Below are positions 1-10,018 of a stretch of DNA of 64,000 bases, one piece after another. Source of the DNA: Croceivirga sp. (GTDB lineage: Bacteria > Bacteroidota > Bacteroidia > Flavobacteriales > Flavobacteriaceae). The notes under the pieces are model-generated. The model made no database searches and had not been told where the DNA came from. It worked only from the letters and a program-made list of their open reading frames with translations. The stretch is taken from the NCBI GenBank assembly GCA_028284285.1, contig JANQSA010000001.1, positions 186,001-250,000 on the forward strand, in the 5' to 3' direction. The translations under genes and the position numbers were made by a program. Every line of letters starts with the position of its first letter. Position 1 is the stretch's first letter.

Positions 1-1
1 G

Positions 2-454
2 AATACAATCATCAAGACACTCCGGGGAACCCTACTGGCCTGCCTGTTGGTATCCTCCTGCCTTATGTACGCCCAACAACAAGGGAACCCAACAGCGATC
101 ATGGGAAGCTGGTCGCTGAACTATGACCTGACCTTGGCGGACATATCGGGTGTGGAAAGAGAAAACTACCAAAAGGCAAACGGTACCATACAGAACAAGA
201 TGCGGCAGTTTTTAAGCGGCCGGCGTTTTGACTTCTTCAACGATGGCCGTTTTACCATCACCAACACCGACGGCAGCCGGCTTTCTGGGGTGTGGGAATT
301 CAGGGGCAGTGGCCTTTTGTCCATGCTTGACCAGAACGGGGTAGAGATCTACTATAGGGCCGGTCTTGACGGGAACCTGCTGATGCTGGTACCCCAGGGC
401 GAGGCGATGAGAAACGTACTGTTTAAAAGGCTCTTCTTCAACAGGGCCGGGTGA
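2..454 (+). CDS. 5'-truncated small exported protein (hypothetical)
   Basis: The reading frame is open from base 2 and enters the window from the left, so the true start lies outside. The residues before the first recognisable codons (TLRGTLLACLLVSSCLMYAQ) form the hydrophobic core of an export signal, either a lipobox at VSSC or a signal peptidase I site after YAQ. The mature part has about 130 residues and resembles small lipocalin-like or META-type exported proteins (GSWSLNYDLT, FDFFNDGRFTITNTDGSRLSGVWEF), but I cannot assign a family with confidence. It ends 58 bp before the RHS gene on the same strand, so the two may be co-transcribed. No function is assigned. Confidence 0.6.
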   Translation, partial: NTIIKTLRGTLLACLLVSSCLMYAQQQGNPTAIMGSWSLNYDLTLADISGVERENYQKANGTIQNKMRQFLSGRRFDFFNDGRFTITNTDGSRLSGVWEFRGSGLLSMLDQNGVEIYYRAGLDGNLLMLVPQGEAMRNVLFKRLFFNRAG

Positions 455-511
455 GGCGGCTCCTCTGCGGCCTATGTACCACAAACCAAGGAACAACTAT
501 AAAACACAAAA

Positions 512-3500
512 ATGAAAGACAGCCTCCATACCCATAGCAATCACAGTATACCTCTGATCCTTACCGCCCTGCTGTTGCTTTTTACCTGCAGCGGCCTTTA
601 CGGCCAGCTTTACCTGAGCGGTGATACCAATGTGGACCTGAATGATATCAGGACCTATACCTTAACCCCCCCGTCGGGAAGCGTAACCTATGCCGATTGG
701 AGTGCCGGGGGGGAGATCAGGAGCTCTACCAACACCAATGCGATCGTGAAATGGGACGTTCAGGGCACCCGGTCGCTATCGGTCTTTTTTCAAACCACAC
801 AAAGCGGCGGAAACTTTTTATTTGACGGGATCTTCATCCAGGTAACGGGCCCGCCCCCGCCCACCCCCGGCAATCCATCCATATCCAGCAATGGCTGTGG
901 CCAGGCCGTACTGGCAAGAACGGGTTCCCCGCCCACAGGGGTGAACTGGTATTGGCAGGGAAAGAATGCCAGCGGGACCAGTACTACCAAGGGCAATGGT
1001 GCTACCTTTAACGTGGATGAGGGCACGGGAACGTACTATATCAGGGCCTACCACAATGAAACGGCCCAGTGGAGCACCGGCTCGGGATCCCGGTATGTTT
1101 CCATCGCTAACCTTACTGCGGGGTCCATTTCCGGGACCCAGACCATTTGTTACAATGGCAATCCCGGTACACTGAGCAATAGCGCTTCAGCGGGCGGGGT
1201 AAGTGGCAGTGTGGCCTACCAATGGCAATATTCGAACAACGGCACCAGCGGGTGGACCAACATCAGCGGGGCCACTTCCACCTCCTACAACCCTCCCGGC
1301 GGGCTTACCGCAGACCGGTGGTACCGAAGGCGTGCCATCTGTGCCTCCCAGACAAGATATACGGGAAGCGTAAAGGTAACCGTGCGCCCGACACTCTCAC
1401 CGGGGGGTATCAATGGGGCGCACACCATAGTACATAGTGGTAATCCCAATACCCTGGGCAGCAGCAGCGCAGCCAGCGGGGGCAATGGCAGCTACAGCTA
1501 CCAGTGGCAGTTTTCCAACAATGGCAGCAGTAGTTGGACGAACATCAGTGGTGCGACAGCTACTACCTACAACCCCCCTGCAGGGCTTACGGCAGACCGT
1601 TGGTACCGAAGGCGGGTGAGCTCCTGTAGCGAGACCAAATACACCAATACGGTAAAGGTAACGGTGAACCCCTTGTTCATCCCGGGGAGTATCAGTGGGG
1701 TACAGACCATAGTGTATAACGGGAACCCCAGCGCTTTGGGCAACAGCGCCCCGGCCAGTGGGGGGGATGGCAGCCATAGCTACCAGTGGCAGTATTCCAA
1801 TAGCGGCACCGGTGGGTGGACCAATATCAGCGGGGCCACCACTACCAGTTATGACCCTCCTGGTGGGCTTACCGCAGACCGCTGGTACAGAAGGCGGGCC
1901 ATCTCCTTTGGGGAGACCAAGTATACCAACACGGTAAAGGTAACGGTGAACCCCGTCTTTAATGCCGGTAGCATCTCAGGGGCCACCACGGTTTGTTATG
2001 GCGGCAACCCCGCCGCTTTAAGCAATAGCGCTTCGGCCAGTGGGGGAGACGGCAGCTACAGCTACCAATGGCAACGGTCCACCACCAGTGGCACCTCGGG
2101 CTTCTCCAATATCAGCGGGGCTACATCAACTTCCTACGATCCCGGGGCGTTAACCGCCACCACCTGGTATAGAAGGCGGGCCACCTCTTTTGGGGAGACC
2201 AGCAGCAGTAACAGCCTCCAGGTAACGGTGAACCCGGCCCTGGGTGCAGGGAGCATAAGTGGGGCGCAGACGATATGCTATTCCGGGGATCCCGGCACTT
2301 TAAGCAATAGCGCCTCAGCTAGTGGGGGAGACGGCAGTTATGCCTACCAGTGGCAGTATTCCAACAACGGTACCGGTGGCTGGACCAACATCAGCGGGGC
2401 CACCTCCACTGCGTACAACCCCCCTGCCGGGCTTACCACAGACCGGTGGTACCGCAGGCGGGTGATCTCCTGCGGTGAGACCCAATACACCGGTTTGGTA
2501 AGGATCACGGTACACCCATCGCTTTCCGCGGGGGCCATTAATGGGGCCCAGACCATTGTCTCCGGCGAGGACCCAGGGGTGTTGGGCAATAGTGCCAGTG
2601 CCACAGGGGGCAATGGCAGCTACGCTTACCAATGGCAGTACTCCAATGACGGGAGCAGCGGGTGGACCGCTATCAGCGGGGCTACCGGTACCAGCTATGA
2701 CCCTCCCGGGGGATTAAGCGCAGACCGCTGGTACAGAAGGCAGGTAAGCTCCTGTGGCCAGACGCTGCATACCGCTACGGTAAAGATCACTGTGACTCAG
2801 TTGATCACATTCTACCAGGATAGGGATGGGGATGGCTTTGGGGACCCGGACCGTACCGTGCTGGCATTGGCCCCACCGGAAGGCTATGTGTCGAATAGTA
2901 ATGATGCCTGCCCGGAATTCCCGGGTATTGGAGACGGTTGCGGTTATATGGCTATTGCCTTAAGCGATCACAATCGTGTACATACCCGTGTGTACCAGAA
3001 GGAAATGGCAGAGGCTACCGGTATTACCGGGAATAGTGATGTTATGGAGAACGTGCAGTATTATGATGGCCTGGGCAGGCCCGGGCAGGATGTGGGGATC
3101 AAGGCCTCTCCCACGGGAAAGGATAGGGTTACCCATAGGGGGTATGATGACTATGGCAGGCAGGCCAGGGAATGCCTGCCCTATGAAGCGGCCTCCGGAG
3201 GTTTGGGAAGCTACCAGGGCACGGCAGAGGCGGATACGGACAGCTACTATATTGCCCACTATCCGGGAGAGATATCGTCCGGGACGCCCAACCCCTACTC
3301 GGAAAAGGAGTTTGAGGCCTCCCCTTTAAACCGGGTGCTGCGGCAATCGGCGCCGGGCCAGGCATGGGATACCGGCAGCGGGAATGAGATCCGGTTAGCC
3401 TACGGGGCCAACACTCACGATCCTTTGGATGTAACCCAGCCCGCAAATGACAATATACGGCGGTTCAGGGCCACTACGGTTCGCTCCGGCAATACCTTTA

Positions 3501-6500
3501 CCCCCACCCTGGTACAGGACGGCTATTTTGACCCGGGCGAACTGCACAAGACAGTAACTAAAGACGAGAACCATGACGGGACCACTTCCAAATTGCATAC
3601 CACGGAAGAGTTTACAGATAAACAAGGGCAGGTGGTGCTTAAACGCACCTATGCCCTGGTGAGCAGTAGCGAAACGGCGCACGATACCTACTATGTGTAT
3701 GACGATTATGGGAATCTGACCTATGTGCTGCCGCCAAAAGTGGACACTTCGGATGGGGTCTCGGCCGGTGAGCTTGTAGAACTGTGCTACCAGTATGTCT
3801 ATGACTACCGCAACCGCCTGGTGGAAAAACAACTTCCCGGAAAAGGCAGGGAGTACATTGTGTACAATGTGCTGGACCAGCCGGTGATGACCCAGGATTC
3901 CATCCAACGGGTAAACCGGGAGTGGTTGTTTACCAAATACGATGCCCTGGGCCGTGTGGCCTATACCGGGCTTCATGTGCACCCTGGTGTGGTGAGCCGG
4001 GAAACCATGCAGGGGTATGCAGCGGATACCGTTACCTATGACCCGTATGTAACAAGGGTAAGCAGTTCCATAACTATTGGGGGAACCCCGGTATACTATT
4101 CCAATGCGGCCATTCCCCAGAGTGTTGCGGCCATCTATACCGTTACTTATTACGACAGCTATGTGGATACCGATGGGCTTACGGTACCCTCCACGGTGCT
4201 GGGGCAATCCAAAGCTACCAATACCCAGGGCTTACCTACGGTAAGCAAGGTACGGGTATTGGACCCTTCGGCAGGCCCAGGGCAGGCCGACTGGATCACT
4301 ACGGTAACGGGCTATGATAGCAAAGGGCGGGCCATTTACACCGCCGGTAAAAATGATTACTTAAACACTACGGACATTGTGGAGACGGAACTGGATTTTG
4401 GCGGGAAAGTGGTGCAGACCCGTACCACCCATACCAAGGGGGCCAACCCGGCTATTGTTACTACGGACCGGTTTGATTATGACCATAGGGCAAGGCTTGT
4501 TCGCCAGACCCAGACCATAGGTGCCCGGACCGAGGTAGTGGTGGAAAACGCTTATGATGAGTTGGGGCAACTCATCCAAAAACAAATAGGTGGTTCGGCA
4601 AGCTCACCCACCGGCCTGCAGACGGTAGACTATGCCTATAACGTAAGGGGATGGCTCACACAAATTAACGATCCGGCCAATCTGGGCAGTGACGACCTTT
4701 TTGCCTTTGGTATCAACTATAATACCGTGAGTCATTCTGGAACCCCAATTTATAATGGCAACATCGCTGAGACCGAATGGAAGACCGCCAATGACAATGT
4801 CTTGCGCTGGTATCGTTATTCTTATGACGCTTTGAACCGTATCACAGGGGCTATTGACCATACTCTTGATATGGACTATCGCCTTCACGGTGTGACCTAT
4901 GACAAGAATGGGAACATTATGGGGCTATCCAGAAGGGGCCAGAGTAATGCCGACGCTACCAGCTTCGGATGGATGGACGTACTCACCTATCAATACAATG
5001 CAGGTAATAAGTTAACTAAGGTGGAGGACGCCGGGCCGGTTTATGGTTTTGACAATGGGGCCAATACCGCCACGGAATATACCTATGACGCCAACGGCAA
5101 CATGACGTCCGACCTCAACAAGGGGATAACCAGTATCAATTACAACCACATGAATTTACCTACGAACGTAAGTATAAATTCCGGCAGTATTCAGTATATT
5201 TACGATGCCACAGGCACAAAATTGAAAAAGACTGTGGGAAGTTCTGTGACTTTGTATGCTGGAAATTATGTGTACACCGGAAGTGAAGGCAATGAACAAT
5301 TGCAGTTCTTTAACCACCCTGAGGGCTATATAAGCCCGGATGGTTCAGGGGGATATGACTATGTCTACCAGTATAAAGACCATTTGGGCAACGTCAGATT
5401 GTCCTATACCGATGCCAACGGAAATGGGACAATAGACGTTACATCCGATCCCATGACCACCGAAATCGTAGAGGAGAACAACTACTATCCTTTTGGGCTT
5501 AAACATAAGGGATATAACAGCGACGTAAGTCCTTTAGGGAATAGTGTGGCGCAGCAGTGGAAGTATAATGGCACTGAATTGGAAGAGTCTTTAGGTCTTA
5601 ATTTGTATGAGATGGATTTAAGGCAGTACGATCCTGCCATTGCCAGATGGACGGCCGTTGATCCGGTAACGCACCATGCTATGAGTACGTATACGGCTTT
5701 TGACAATAACCCCGTATTCTGGTCTGACCCAAGTGGGGCAAATTCGGTACAGGATCTCATAGCTGCAATGTTTGTCAATAGCGGTAGTGGACAGACCACA
5801 TATACAAACAATGGAGATGGTACTTTCAGCCAAACTGATAGGGACGAAAATTGTTGTGATGATGATAATAGTAAGGATGATAGGAGTCTGCTGGGATCTT
5901 GGATTAGTGGCAAGATTAAGTCATGGCTTGGATGGTGGGATTCTGGAGAGGATGAAGCTGAGGAATTAGCAGAGGTTGGTATGTTTGAAGAAGCCAATAA
6001 AATTACTCAAACAGGAAAAGAGAATAAGGAAAGAAATATAGAAGCCTTTGAAACTCTTAGCAATATTATTCAGGCAGAATTACTTTTTGCTCAAGTTGTT
6101 TCAGGTGGTGTTTCTTTTGCAGCAATGAGGAGTTCTGCACAAGTTGTAAATTCACGTTATGCGGCTGTTCTACTTGACGATTCCGCAACGATGTTCACAT
6201 ATAGTACAGATGAAGTATTATACACGCAATATCAAAATTTGAGTACTGCGGGGAGTAGTGTATATAATTATGGTAATGAAATTGGATATCTTGCGCACAT
6301 AATAAAGCCTCAGAGTATGACAGGTCCTGTTTTGAGTTTCGGAAAAGGAGCTGTAGATGCTACTTACTATACTAGCCTAAATTTTGCAGCAACACCAGCA
6401 TTCTATCAAATGCCTAGTGGAATCACAGCTTCTTTAGCAACCAGTACTGCGATATTCACCCCGTACGCATATTTTGTGCAACATACTACAAGTAAAAAAA

Positions 6501-6505
6501 GGTAA
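512..6505 (+). CDS. RHS/YD-repeat polymorphic toxin with six Ig-like repeats and a variable C-terminal tip
   Basis: This is a 1997-aa secreted protein. An N-terminal signal peptide (LILTALLLLFTCSGLYGQ) is followed by an adhesin-like part with six repeats of about 94 aa at roughly residues 200-763, each with a YQWQ...GW..ISGAT..Y.P..L....WYRR core. A calcium-type DRDGDGFGDP motif comes next, then a DUF6443-like segment (QYYDGLGRPGQ, near 830) and YD repeats. The RHS-associated core at about 1565-1742 contains DHLGNVRLSY, NNYYPFGLKHKGYN and FDNNPVFWSDPSG. The last 250 residues (ENCCDDDN onward) match no toxin I recognise and are AT-rich, unlike the GC-rich body. In this family the RHS shell encapsulates the tip, which is the toxin, and the next gene (6514) is the likely immunity protein. 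The export route is not visible here. The ATG at 512 precedes a good signal peptide. Confidence 0.9.
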   Translation: MKDSLHTHSNHSIPLILTALLLLFTCSGLYGQLYLSGDTNVDLNDIRTYTLTPPSGSVTYADWSAGGEIRSSTNTNAIVKWDVQGTRSLSVFFQTTQSGGNFLFDGIFIQVTGPPPPTPGNPSISSNGCGQAVLARTGSPPTGVNWYWQGKNASGTSTTKGNGATFNVDEGTGTYYIRAYHNETAQWSTGSGSRYVSIANLTAGSISGTQTICYNGNPGTLSNSASAGGVSGSVAYQWQYSNNGTSGWTNISGATSTSYNPPGGLTADRWYRRRAICASQTRYTGSVKVTVRPTLSPGGINGAHTIVHSGNPNTLGSSSAASGGNGSYSYQWQFSNNGSSSWTNISGATATTYNPPAGLTADRWYRRRVSSCSETKYTNTVKVTVNPLFIPGSISGVQTIVYNGNPSALGNSAPASGGDGSHSYQWQYSNSGTGGWTNISGATTTSYDPPGGLTADRWYRRRAISFGETKYTNTVKVTVNPVFNAGSISGATTVCYGGNPAALSNSASASGGDGSYSYQWQRSTTSGTSGFSNISGATSTSYDPGALTATTWYRRRATSFGETSSSNSLQVTVNPALGAGSISGAQTICYSGDPGTLSNSASASGGDGSYAYQWQYSNNGTGGWTNISGATSTAYNPPAGLTTDRWYRRRVISCGETQYTGLVRITVHPSLSAGAINGAQTIVSGEDPGVLGNSASATGGNGSYAYQWQYSNDGSSGWTAISGATGTSYDPPGGLSADRWYRRQVSSCGQTLHTATVKITVTQLITFYQDRDGDGFGDPDRTVLALAPPEGYVSNSNDACPEFPGIGDGCGYMAIALSDHNRVHTRVYQKEMAEATGITGNSDVMENVQYYDGLGRPGQDVGIKASPTGKDRVTHRGYDDYGRQARECLPYEAASGGLGSYQGTAEADTDSYYIAHYPGEISSGTPNPYSEKEFEASPLNRVLRQSAPGQAWDTGSGNEIRLAYGANTHDPLDVTQPANDNIRRFRATTVRSGNTFTPTLVQDGYFDPGELHKTVTKDENHDGTTSKLHTTEEFTDKQGQVVLKRTYALVSSSETAHDTYYVYDDYGNLTYVLPPKVDTSDGVSAGELVELCYQYVYDYRNRLVEKQLPGKGREYIVYNVLDQPVMTQDSIQRVNREWLFTKYDALGRVAYTGLHVHPGVVSRETMQGYAADTVTYDPYVTRVSSSITIGGTPVYYSNAAIPQSVAAIYTVTYYDSYVDTDGLTVPSTVLGQSKATNTQGLPTVSKVRVLDPSAGPGQADWITTVTGYDSKGRAIYTAGKNDYLNTTDIVETELDFGGKVVQTRTTHTKGANPAIVTTDRFDYDHRARLVRQTQTIGARTEVVVENAYDELGQLIQKQIGGSASSPTGLQTVDYAYNVRGWLTQINDPANLGSDDLFAFGINYNTVSHSGTPIYNGNIAETEWKTANDNVLRWYRYSYDALNRITGAIDHTLDMDYRLHGVTYDKNGNIMGLSRRGQSNADATSFGWMDVLTYQYNAGNKLTKVEDAGPVYGFDNGANTATEYTYDANGNMTSDLNKGITSINYNHMNLPTNVSINSGSIQYIYDATGTKLKKTVGSSVTLYAGNYVYTGSEGNEQLQFFNHPEGYISPDGSGGYDYVYQYKDHLGNVRLSYTDANGNGTIDVTSDPMTTEIVEENNYYPFGLKHKGYNSDVSPLGNSVAQQWKYNGTELEESLGLNLYEMDLRQYDPAIARWTAVDPVTHHAMSTYTAFDNNPVFWSDPSGANSVQDLIAAMFVNSGSGQTTYTNNGDGTFSQTDRDENCCDDDNSKDDRSLLGSWISGKIKSWLGWWDSGEDEAEELAEVGMFEEANKITQTGKENKERNIEAFETLSNIIQAELLFAQVVSGGVSFAAMRSSAQVVNSRYAAVLLDDSATMFTYSTDEVLYTQYQNLSTAGSSVYNYGNEIGYLAHIIKPQSMTGPVLSFGKGAVDATYYTSLNFAATPAFYQMPSGITASLATSTAIFTPYAYFVQHTTSKKR
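1109..2800 (+). repeat. Six tandem Ig-like repeats of about 282 bp inside the RHS gene
   Basis: Six in-frame units begin with a G(S/A/G)I(S/N)G motif at about 1120, 1402, 1684, 1966, 2248 and 2530. They are diverged but share long identical DNA stretches (for example the GGTAACGGTGAACCC junctions). They resemble adhesin spacer domains. Because of the repeats this stretch is prone to copy-number change and to assembly collapse. Confidence 0.85.
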
Positions 6506-6513
6506 TTGGTGAC

Positions 6514-6930
6514 ATGATAAACCTCTTTAAAAAAAAATCAAAAACAATAGAAGAACATCTGAAGTATGCTGTGGATAGGCCAAAAATGAATTTTCAATTA
6601 GATATAGTCAGAAAAAATCTAGTGGAAATTCAAATAACTAGACAAAGATTAGTAAAAAATTTTGGTATAAGTATTAATTCTCCTGAAGGTTTTTCTATCT
6701 CATTAAGCTTTGACCAGAAAGACGACAAGGATTATCAAAGATTTCTGAAATCAGATTTATTCAGTAGAAGTATTCACTTAGAGAAATTTGGCAAAGCTTA
6801 TTTTTTTCTTTGTGAAAACTCTTTACAAGATGTTCTTGATTTATTGAACCAAATTCAAGTTAGTGTTTACGCATACACAAAAGATACTATCTATGGTTAT
6901 ATGTTTATTAAACACAAACGAAAATGGTAA
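6514..6930 (+). CDS. Putative immunity protein for the expressed RHS toxin
   Basis: This is a 138-aa, AT-rich, cytoplasmic-looking protein without a signal peptide. It starts 8 bp after the RHS stop codon. In polymorphic-toxin loci the gene directly after the toxin tip normally encodes its immunity protein; that assignment rests on position alone. I recognise no family. The mix of charged and hydrophobic residues fits a small soluble alpha/beta protein. Confidence 0.65.
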   Translation: MINLFKKKSKTIEEHLKYAVDRPKMNFQLDIVRKNLVEIQITRQRLVKNFGISINSPEGFSISLSFDQKDDKDYQRFLKSDLFSRSIHLEKFGKAYFFLCENSLQDVLDLLNQIQVSVYAYTKDTIYGYMFIKHKRKW

Positions 6931-7004
6931 TGATTGAGATTAATTGATGGATAAAAGGTAGTTGTCGCGATCGGTAGTATTCCAAATTAGAGGATACCCA
7001 GCCC

Positions 7005-7027
7005 CGCAGTAGTTGTACTGCTGCGGC
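7005..7027. repeat. Palindromic CCGCAG element, copy 1
   Basis: CCGCAGTAGTTGTACTGCTGCGG is a near-perfect palindrome whose reverse complement recurs at 7219-7241. A related, longer version lies at about 13488. All three are in the RHS cassette region, next to immunity-like genes. Confidence 0.6.
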
Positions 7028-7218
7028 ACAATAAATAAGACGGAGTAAATAAAAGAGTGTTAAGGGTCATGGTAAGTGCCGTGGCCCTTTACTACTTTTT
7101 CCGGCATTGTAATTTTATTAAATTCCGGCATGCAAAAAGGCGTAAAACATACGATAAAAACAAATGGACTAGAAGTTATTGTAGTGCCTCAAATGTTGAA
7201 AACGGTAACGTAATGCAG

Positions 7219-7241
7219 TTTCCGCAGCAGTACAACTACTG
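7219..7241. repeat. Palindromic CCGCAG element, copy 2
   Basis: This is the reverse complement of the element at 7005. It is followed by GAGCGGG, as is the third copy near 13488. It lies 72 bp upstream of the immunity-like gene at 7313. Confidence 0.6.
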
Positions 7242-7312
7242 CGGAGCGGGAAATAATTGAGCCCGGCAAAAATCCCGGTTATTTGAAACACATTAAATGG
7301 TAAACTTTTAAG

Positions 7313-7768
7313 ATGTCTATCCGCCAAAATTCCTATTTTATTGTACCTAAACAAGGGGATAAATATACATTGTTTAGTGATTTGAATCTTAAGTCCTTTT
7401 TAGAAGATAATTTTTTTGAAGATGACTTATTGTGGGATGGTTTGGATGTTAAAATTGAGAATCTCGATAAATCTCTAAGTCAGAAATTTACTAAAGCAGA
7501 CAGTTGGTCTAATGAGTTAAACATTTATGGTAATTTAGAAACCAACTGCTTAAAAATTATTCATGAAAACAGCACCGTTGTTTCAATAACAGTTAGAATT
7601 GACTTTACCAGAGATTATTCATTTTTTCTTCAGGATATTATTTCCTTTTGTGCAACAAATGATTTTGTAATTGTAGATTCTGAGTTAAACGTATTACCCT
7701 TGGATTATGATGCTATTCATAATAATCTTATCAATTCCAAGGCTTACAAAAACTTTCTTAATTGGTAG
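7313..7768 (+). CDS. Orphan immunity-like protein (hypothetical)
   Basis: This is a 151-aa acidic cytoplasmic protein with no recognised family. It lies between the immunity gene of the expressed toxin and the first silent RHS cassette, but no toxin tip directly precedes it. It looks like an immunity gene kept after its cognate toxin was lost or moved. It is directly followed by the first copy of a 177-bp repeat, just as the immunity gene at 12804 is followed by the second copy, so the repeat may mark cassette ends. Size, AT richness and context support the immunity call; nothing in the sequence proves it. Confidence 0.55.
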   Translation: MSIRQNSYFIVPKQGDKYTLFSDLNLKSFLEDNFFEDDLLWDGLDVKIENLDKSLSQKFTKADSWSNELNIYGNLETNCLKIIHENSTVVSITVRIDFTRDYSFFLQDIISFCATNDFVIVDSELNVLPLDYDAIHNNLINSKAYKNFLNW

Positions 7769-7770
7769 GA

Positions 7771-7947
7771 TAATGTTCCAAAATGGTACTTTTGAAATTC
7801 CATGCCATTAAGTAATTAAAAGTCAGCGTAATAGATAAAGCGTACGCCTCCTGTTGGGGGTGTATTGCTTTATACCTAAAAGGGAAAAACACTCCCAGGT
7901 CCCGTATATGGGCGCTGGTAGTTGCTTTGTGTTTCAAAATGGTGCTT
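7771..7947 (+). repeat. 177-bp direct repeat, copy A
   Basis: It matches 13268-13444 over the full 177 bp with about six mismatches by eye. It begins TAATGTTCCAAAATGG and ends TTTCAAAATGGTGCTT, so its two ends carry similar TTCCAAAATGG/TTTCAAAATGG words. It contains a hairpin-like GTCCCGTATATGGGCG. Each copy starts directly after an immunity-like gene. Confidence 0.85.
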
Positions 7948-8233
7948 AGGTATTTTTGAAGGATGGATATGAAGTGGAAGAATTGCTAACTCTATATAAC
8001 GTTTGGCATTTGAATAGGGAATGCTCCTTTTTTGTTGCTTACTTCTCATATAAGGTTCTCCCTTCTCCGCAGTATAAGCGAAGCAAGCTTTGAGCGGTAC
8101 CATCAAAAGGCTGTAGCCTTTTGTGGCAAAGTTGCTGAGCTGGTTTTCCGCTTTAGCGGAAAAATACCTCCGGAGAAGTGCACTTTCTTTGTTTCGTTTC
8201 TTTGTGCAAGCAAAGAAATGAAATAGCAGGTTT
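7948..8233. other. Non-coding cassette junction with small hairpins
   Basis: This spacer precedes the first silent RHS cassette. It contains AAAGGCTGTAGCCTTT and TTTTCCGCTTTAGCGGAAAA hairpins (about 8107-8122 and 8143-8162), then a CTTTGTTTCGTTTCTTTGTG / AAGCAAAGAAATGAAA segment just before the RHS homology begins. I see no start codon or ribosome-binding site that would open the cassette downstream. Confidence 0.5.
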
Positions 8234-9391
8234 ACCTATATTTACGATGCCACTGGGGTGAAATTAAAAAAGACTGTGGGAAGTACAACTACTGAATATG
8301 CCGGGAATTATATCTACCAGAACGGTAACCTACAGTTCTTTAACCACCCTGAAGGCTATACTACCCCGGACGGTTCAGGGGGATATGACTATGTCTACCA
8401 GTATAAAGACCATTTGGGCAACGTCCGTCTATCATACATAGACAACAACGGGACCCTTGAGATCATCGAGGAAAACAACTACTATCCTTTTGGGCTTAAA
8501 CATAAGGGATACAACAGCGATATAAGTCCTTTAGGGAATAGCGTGGCGCAACGGTGGAAGTATAATGATGTGGAATTCGAAGAAGGGTTGGGATTAGATT
8601 TATATGAGATGCCATTAAGAAATTATGATCCTGCAATAGGGAGATTTACTGGTATTGATCCAGTGACACATTACTCTATGTCCACCTTCACGGCTTTTGA
8701 TAATAATCCTGTCTATTGGGCTGATCCAAGTGGGGCTGATGCAGAATTGGAGGATTTGGTTGGTGCAATGTTAAGAAATAGTGGCAGCGGAAGTACCACA
8801 TATACGAACAATGGAGATGGTACTTTTAGTAGGACGGGTAGAAATAGTAGTCCTGAGAATGATGATTCAGGAGAAAGCCAAGACAGCCAAGAAGACGACT
8901 GTTGTCCAAAATATGCGGGCAATGGTATCGCTGGAATAGGTACTGTTAACCCTTCAAATATGGAGGGTGGGCCAACTGAAGGTTATAAAGAAGCAGCTGG
9001 AGCCGTTTTAGAAGGAGTGGCTACGTTCATTCCATTGGGCCAAGCGTTAAGAATACTAAGATTGGGTAAGTACACTAGAGCAGCTTATCATAAGGCTTTG
9101 AAATTATTAAAAAGCAAGGGAGATGAACTGTTAGCAAGTGGTAAATCTTATGAAGAAGTAGTAAGACTAATTAGCCCAGCTAGGAATGCGGTTAAAGAGG
9201 CGGTCAGGAAATCTGATAGTTGGATTGGTCGAAAAATTGCGGAATTAAGAAATCTTAGAAAATATGGAAACAAACTAGGTCCTAACGTTGATGATGTTGC
9301 TAGAAAACATACTGAGAATGGGGTGACGGATTGGAAAAAGGTTTATGATAATATTTGGAAGACTGACAAGAACTTTGATAAACTAAAGTAA
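8234..9391 (+). pseudogene. Silent RHS C-terminal cassette 1 (unknown toxin tip)
   Basis: Homology to the expressed RHS gene starts abruptly at TATATTTACGATGCCAC (YIYDATG), which in the complete gene is at about 5199. Nothing of the RHS body lies upstream and no ATG is in frame near the seam; a GTG at 8258 opens the longest ORF (377 aa). The core motifs follow in order (DHLGNVRLSY, NNYYPFGLKHKGYN, FDNNPVYWADPSG). A pre-toxin segment with DDCC comes next, then a new tip with a hydrophobic stretch (VATFIPLGQALRILRLGKYT) and a basic, helical C-terminus ending near NKLGPNVDDVARKH. The tip differs from all others here and I do not recognise it. It is most likely unexpressed until recombined into the full-length gene. 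Confidence 0.75.
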
Positions 9392-9398
9392 GACGTTT

Positions 9399-9800
9399 AT
9401 GATCATAAAAGACAGTAATAAGGAAGTATTTTTTGAATTCAACCCAGTAGATTTTTCACTTATACAATCTAAAGAAAAGAAATTTTATCAAGGTAAACTA
9501 TTCAAAATAGGTAGACGTAGATACGTAATAACAAAAAAAGGAGATACAGTAATGTTATACTCCAAGGCTATACAGCTAGATATTAATGACTATGAAGTTG
9601 AATATAAGGAAAAAGGGGTATTCAGCTATTTAGAAATAAGGAGCAATAAATCCCATTTTAAAATAAAGAATTTAAAAAGTATATGGGAATTTTTGAACAT
9701 TTCCACTTATGACTATTTAGATAAGAAAGATGACAACAAGTTGTTTTATATGTTCGAATATATAAAAGACTTAGGTTCCCCCGCTCCCGCTAGTTTGTAA
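9399..9800 (+). CDS. Putative immunity protein of cassette 1
   Basis: This is a 133-aa lysine-rich soluble protein that starts 7 bp after the stop of RHS cassette 1 (MIIKDSNKEVFFEFNP). I recognise no family. Position after a toxin tip is the basis for the immunity call. A small hairpin around its stop codon (CTAGT..ACTAG) and a strong terminator at 9823 close the cassette. Confidence 0.6.
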   Translation: MIIKDSNKEVFFEFNPVDFSLIQSKEKKFYQGKLFKIGRRRYVITKKGDTVMLYSKAIQLDINDYEVEYKEKGVFSYLEIRSNKSHFKIKNLKSIWEFLNISTYDYLDKKDDNKLFYMFEYIKDLGSPAPASL

Positions 9801-9822
9801 CTAGTGGTTTAGGATAGATTAC

Positions 9823-9856
9823 AACAGCAACCCTTTTTCGGTTGCTGTTTTTTTTT
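9823..9856 (+). terminator. Intrinsic terminator after cassette 1
   Basis: The arms AACAGCAACC and GGTTGCTGTT enclose a 7-nt loop and are followed by a run of T residues. It would also block transcription from cassette 1 into cassette 2. Confidence 0.85.
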
Positions 9857-10018
9857 CCCTTCCCAACCCGCTCTCCCTTTTTGGATGGTTAAGCGGACGA
9901 GCTGTTCGGAAAATTTTTGCGGTTTTGGTTATTTCCGTTATTTTTTCATCAATGTTCTTTGAAAGTACCCAAGCAATGTTTCTTTGGGTTTCAGTATGTA
10001 CCTTAAGTCGTTGGTTTT

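Larger units (their letters stand above)
6931..7312. other. Intergenic stretch with palindromic elements and a short ORF remnant
   Basis: This 382-bp spacer between two immunity-like genes holds two related palindromic elements built on CCGCAG..GTACAAC..CTGCGG (about 7005-7027 and 7219-7241), in opposite orientation. Between them is a 27-codon ORF (7130-7213, beginning MQKGVKHTIKTNG) that may be a gene remnant. I see no confident promoter. Confidence 0.5.

Noticed and set aside
1109-2800. Possible CRISPR-like repeat array
   Set aside because: The period is about 282 bp, in frame and coding for Ig-like domains; there are no short repeats with unique spacers.
3395-4207. Long minus-strand ORF (270 aa) inside the RHS gene
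   Set aside because: It lies opposite the strongly supported RHS frame, and its translation is a compositional shadow without any family motif.
7057-7260. 67-aa plus-strand ORF between immunity genes
   Set aside because: It runs through a palindromic element and has no protein-like composition.
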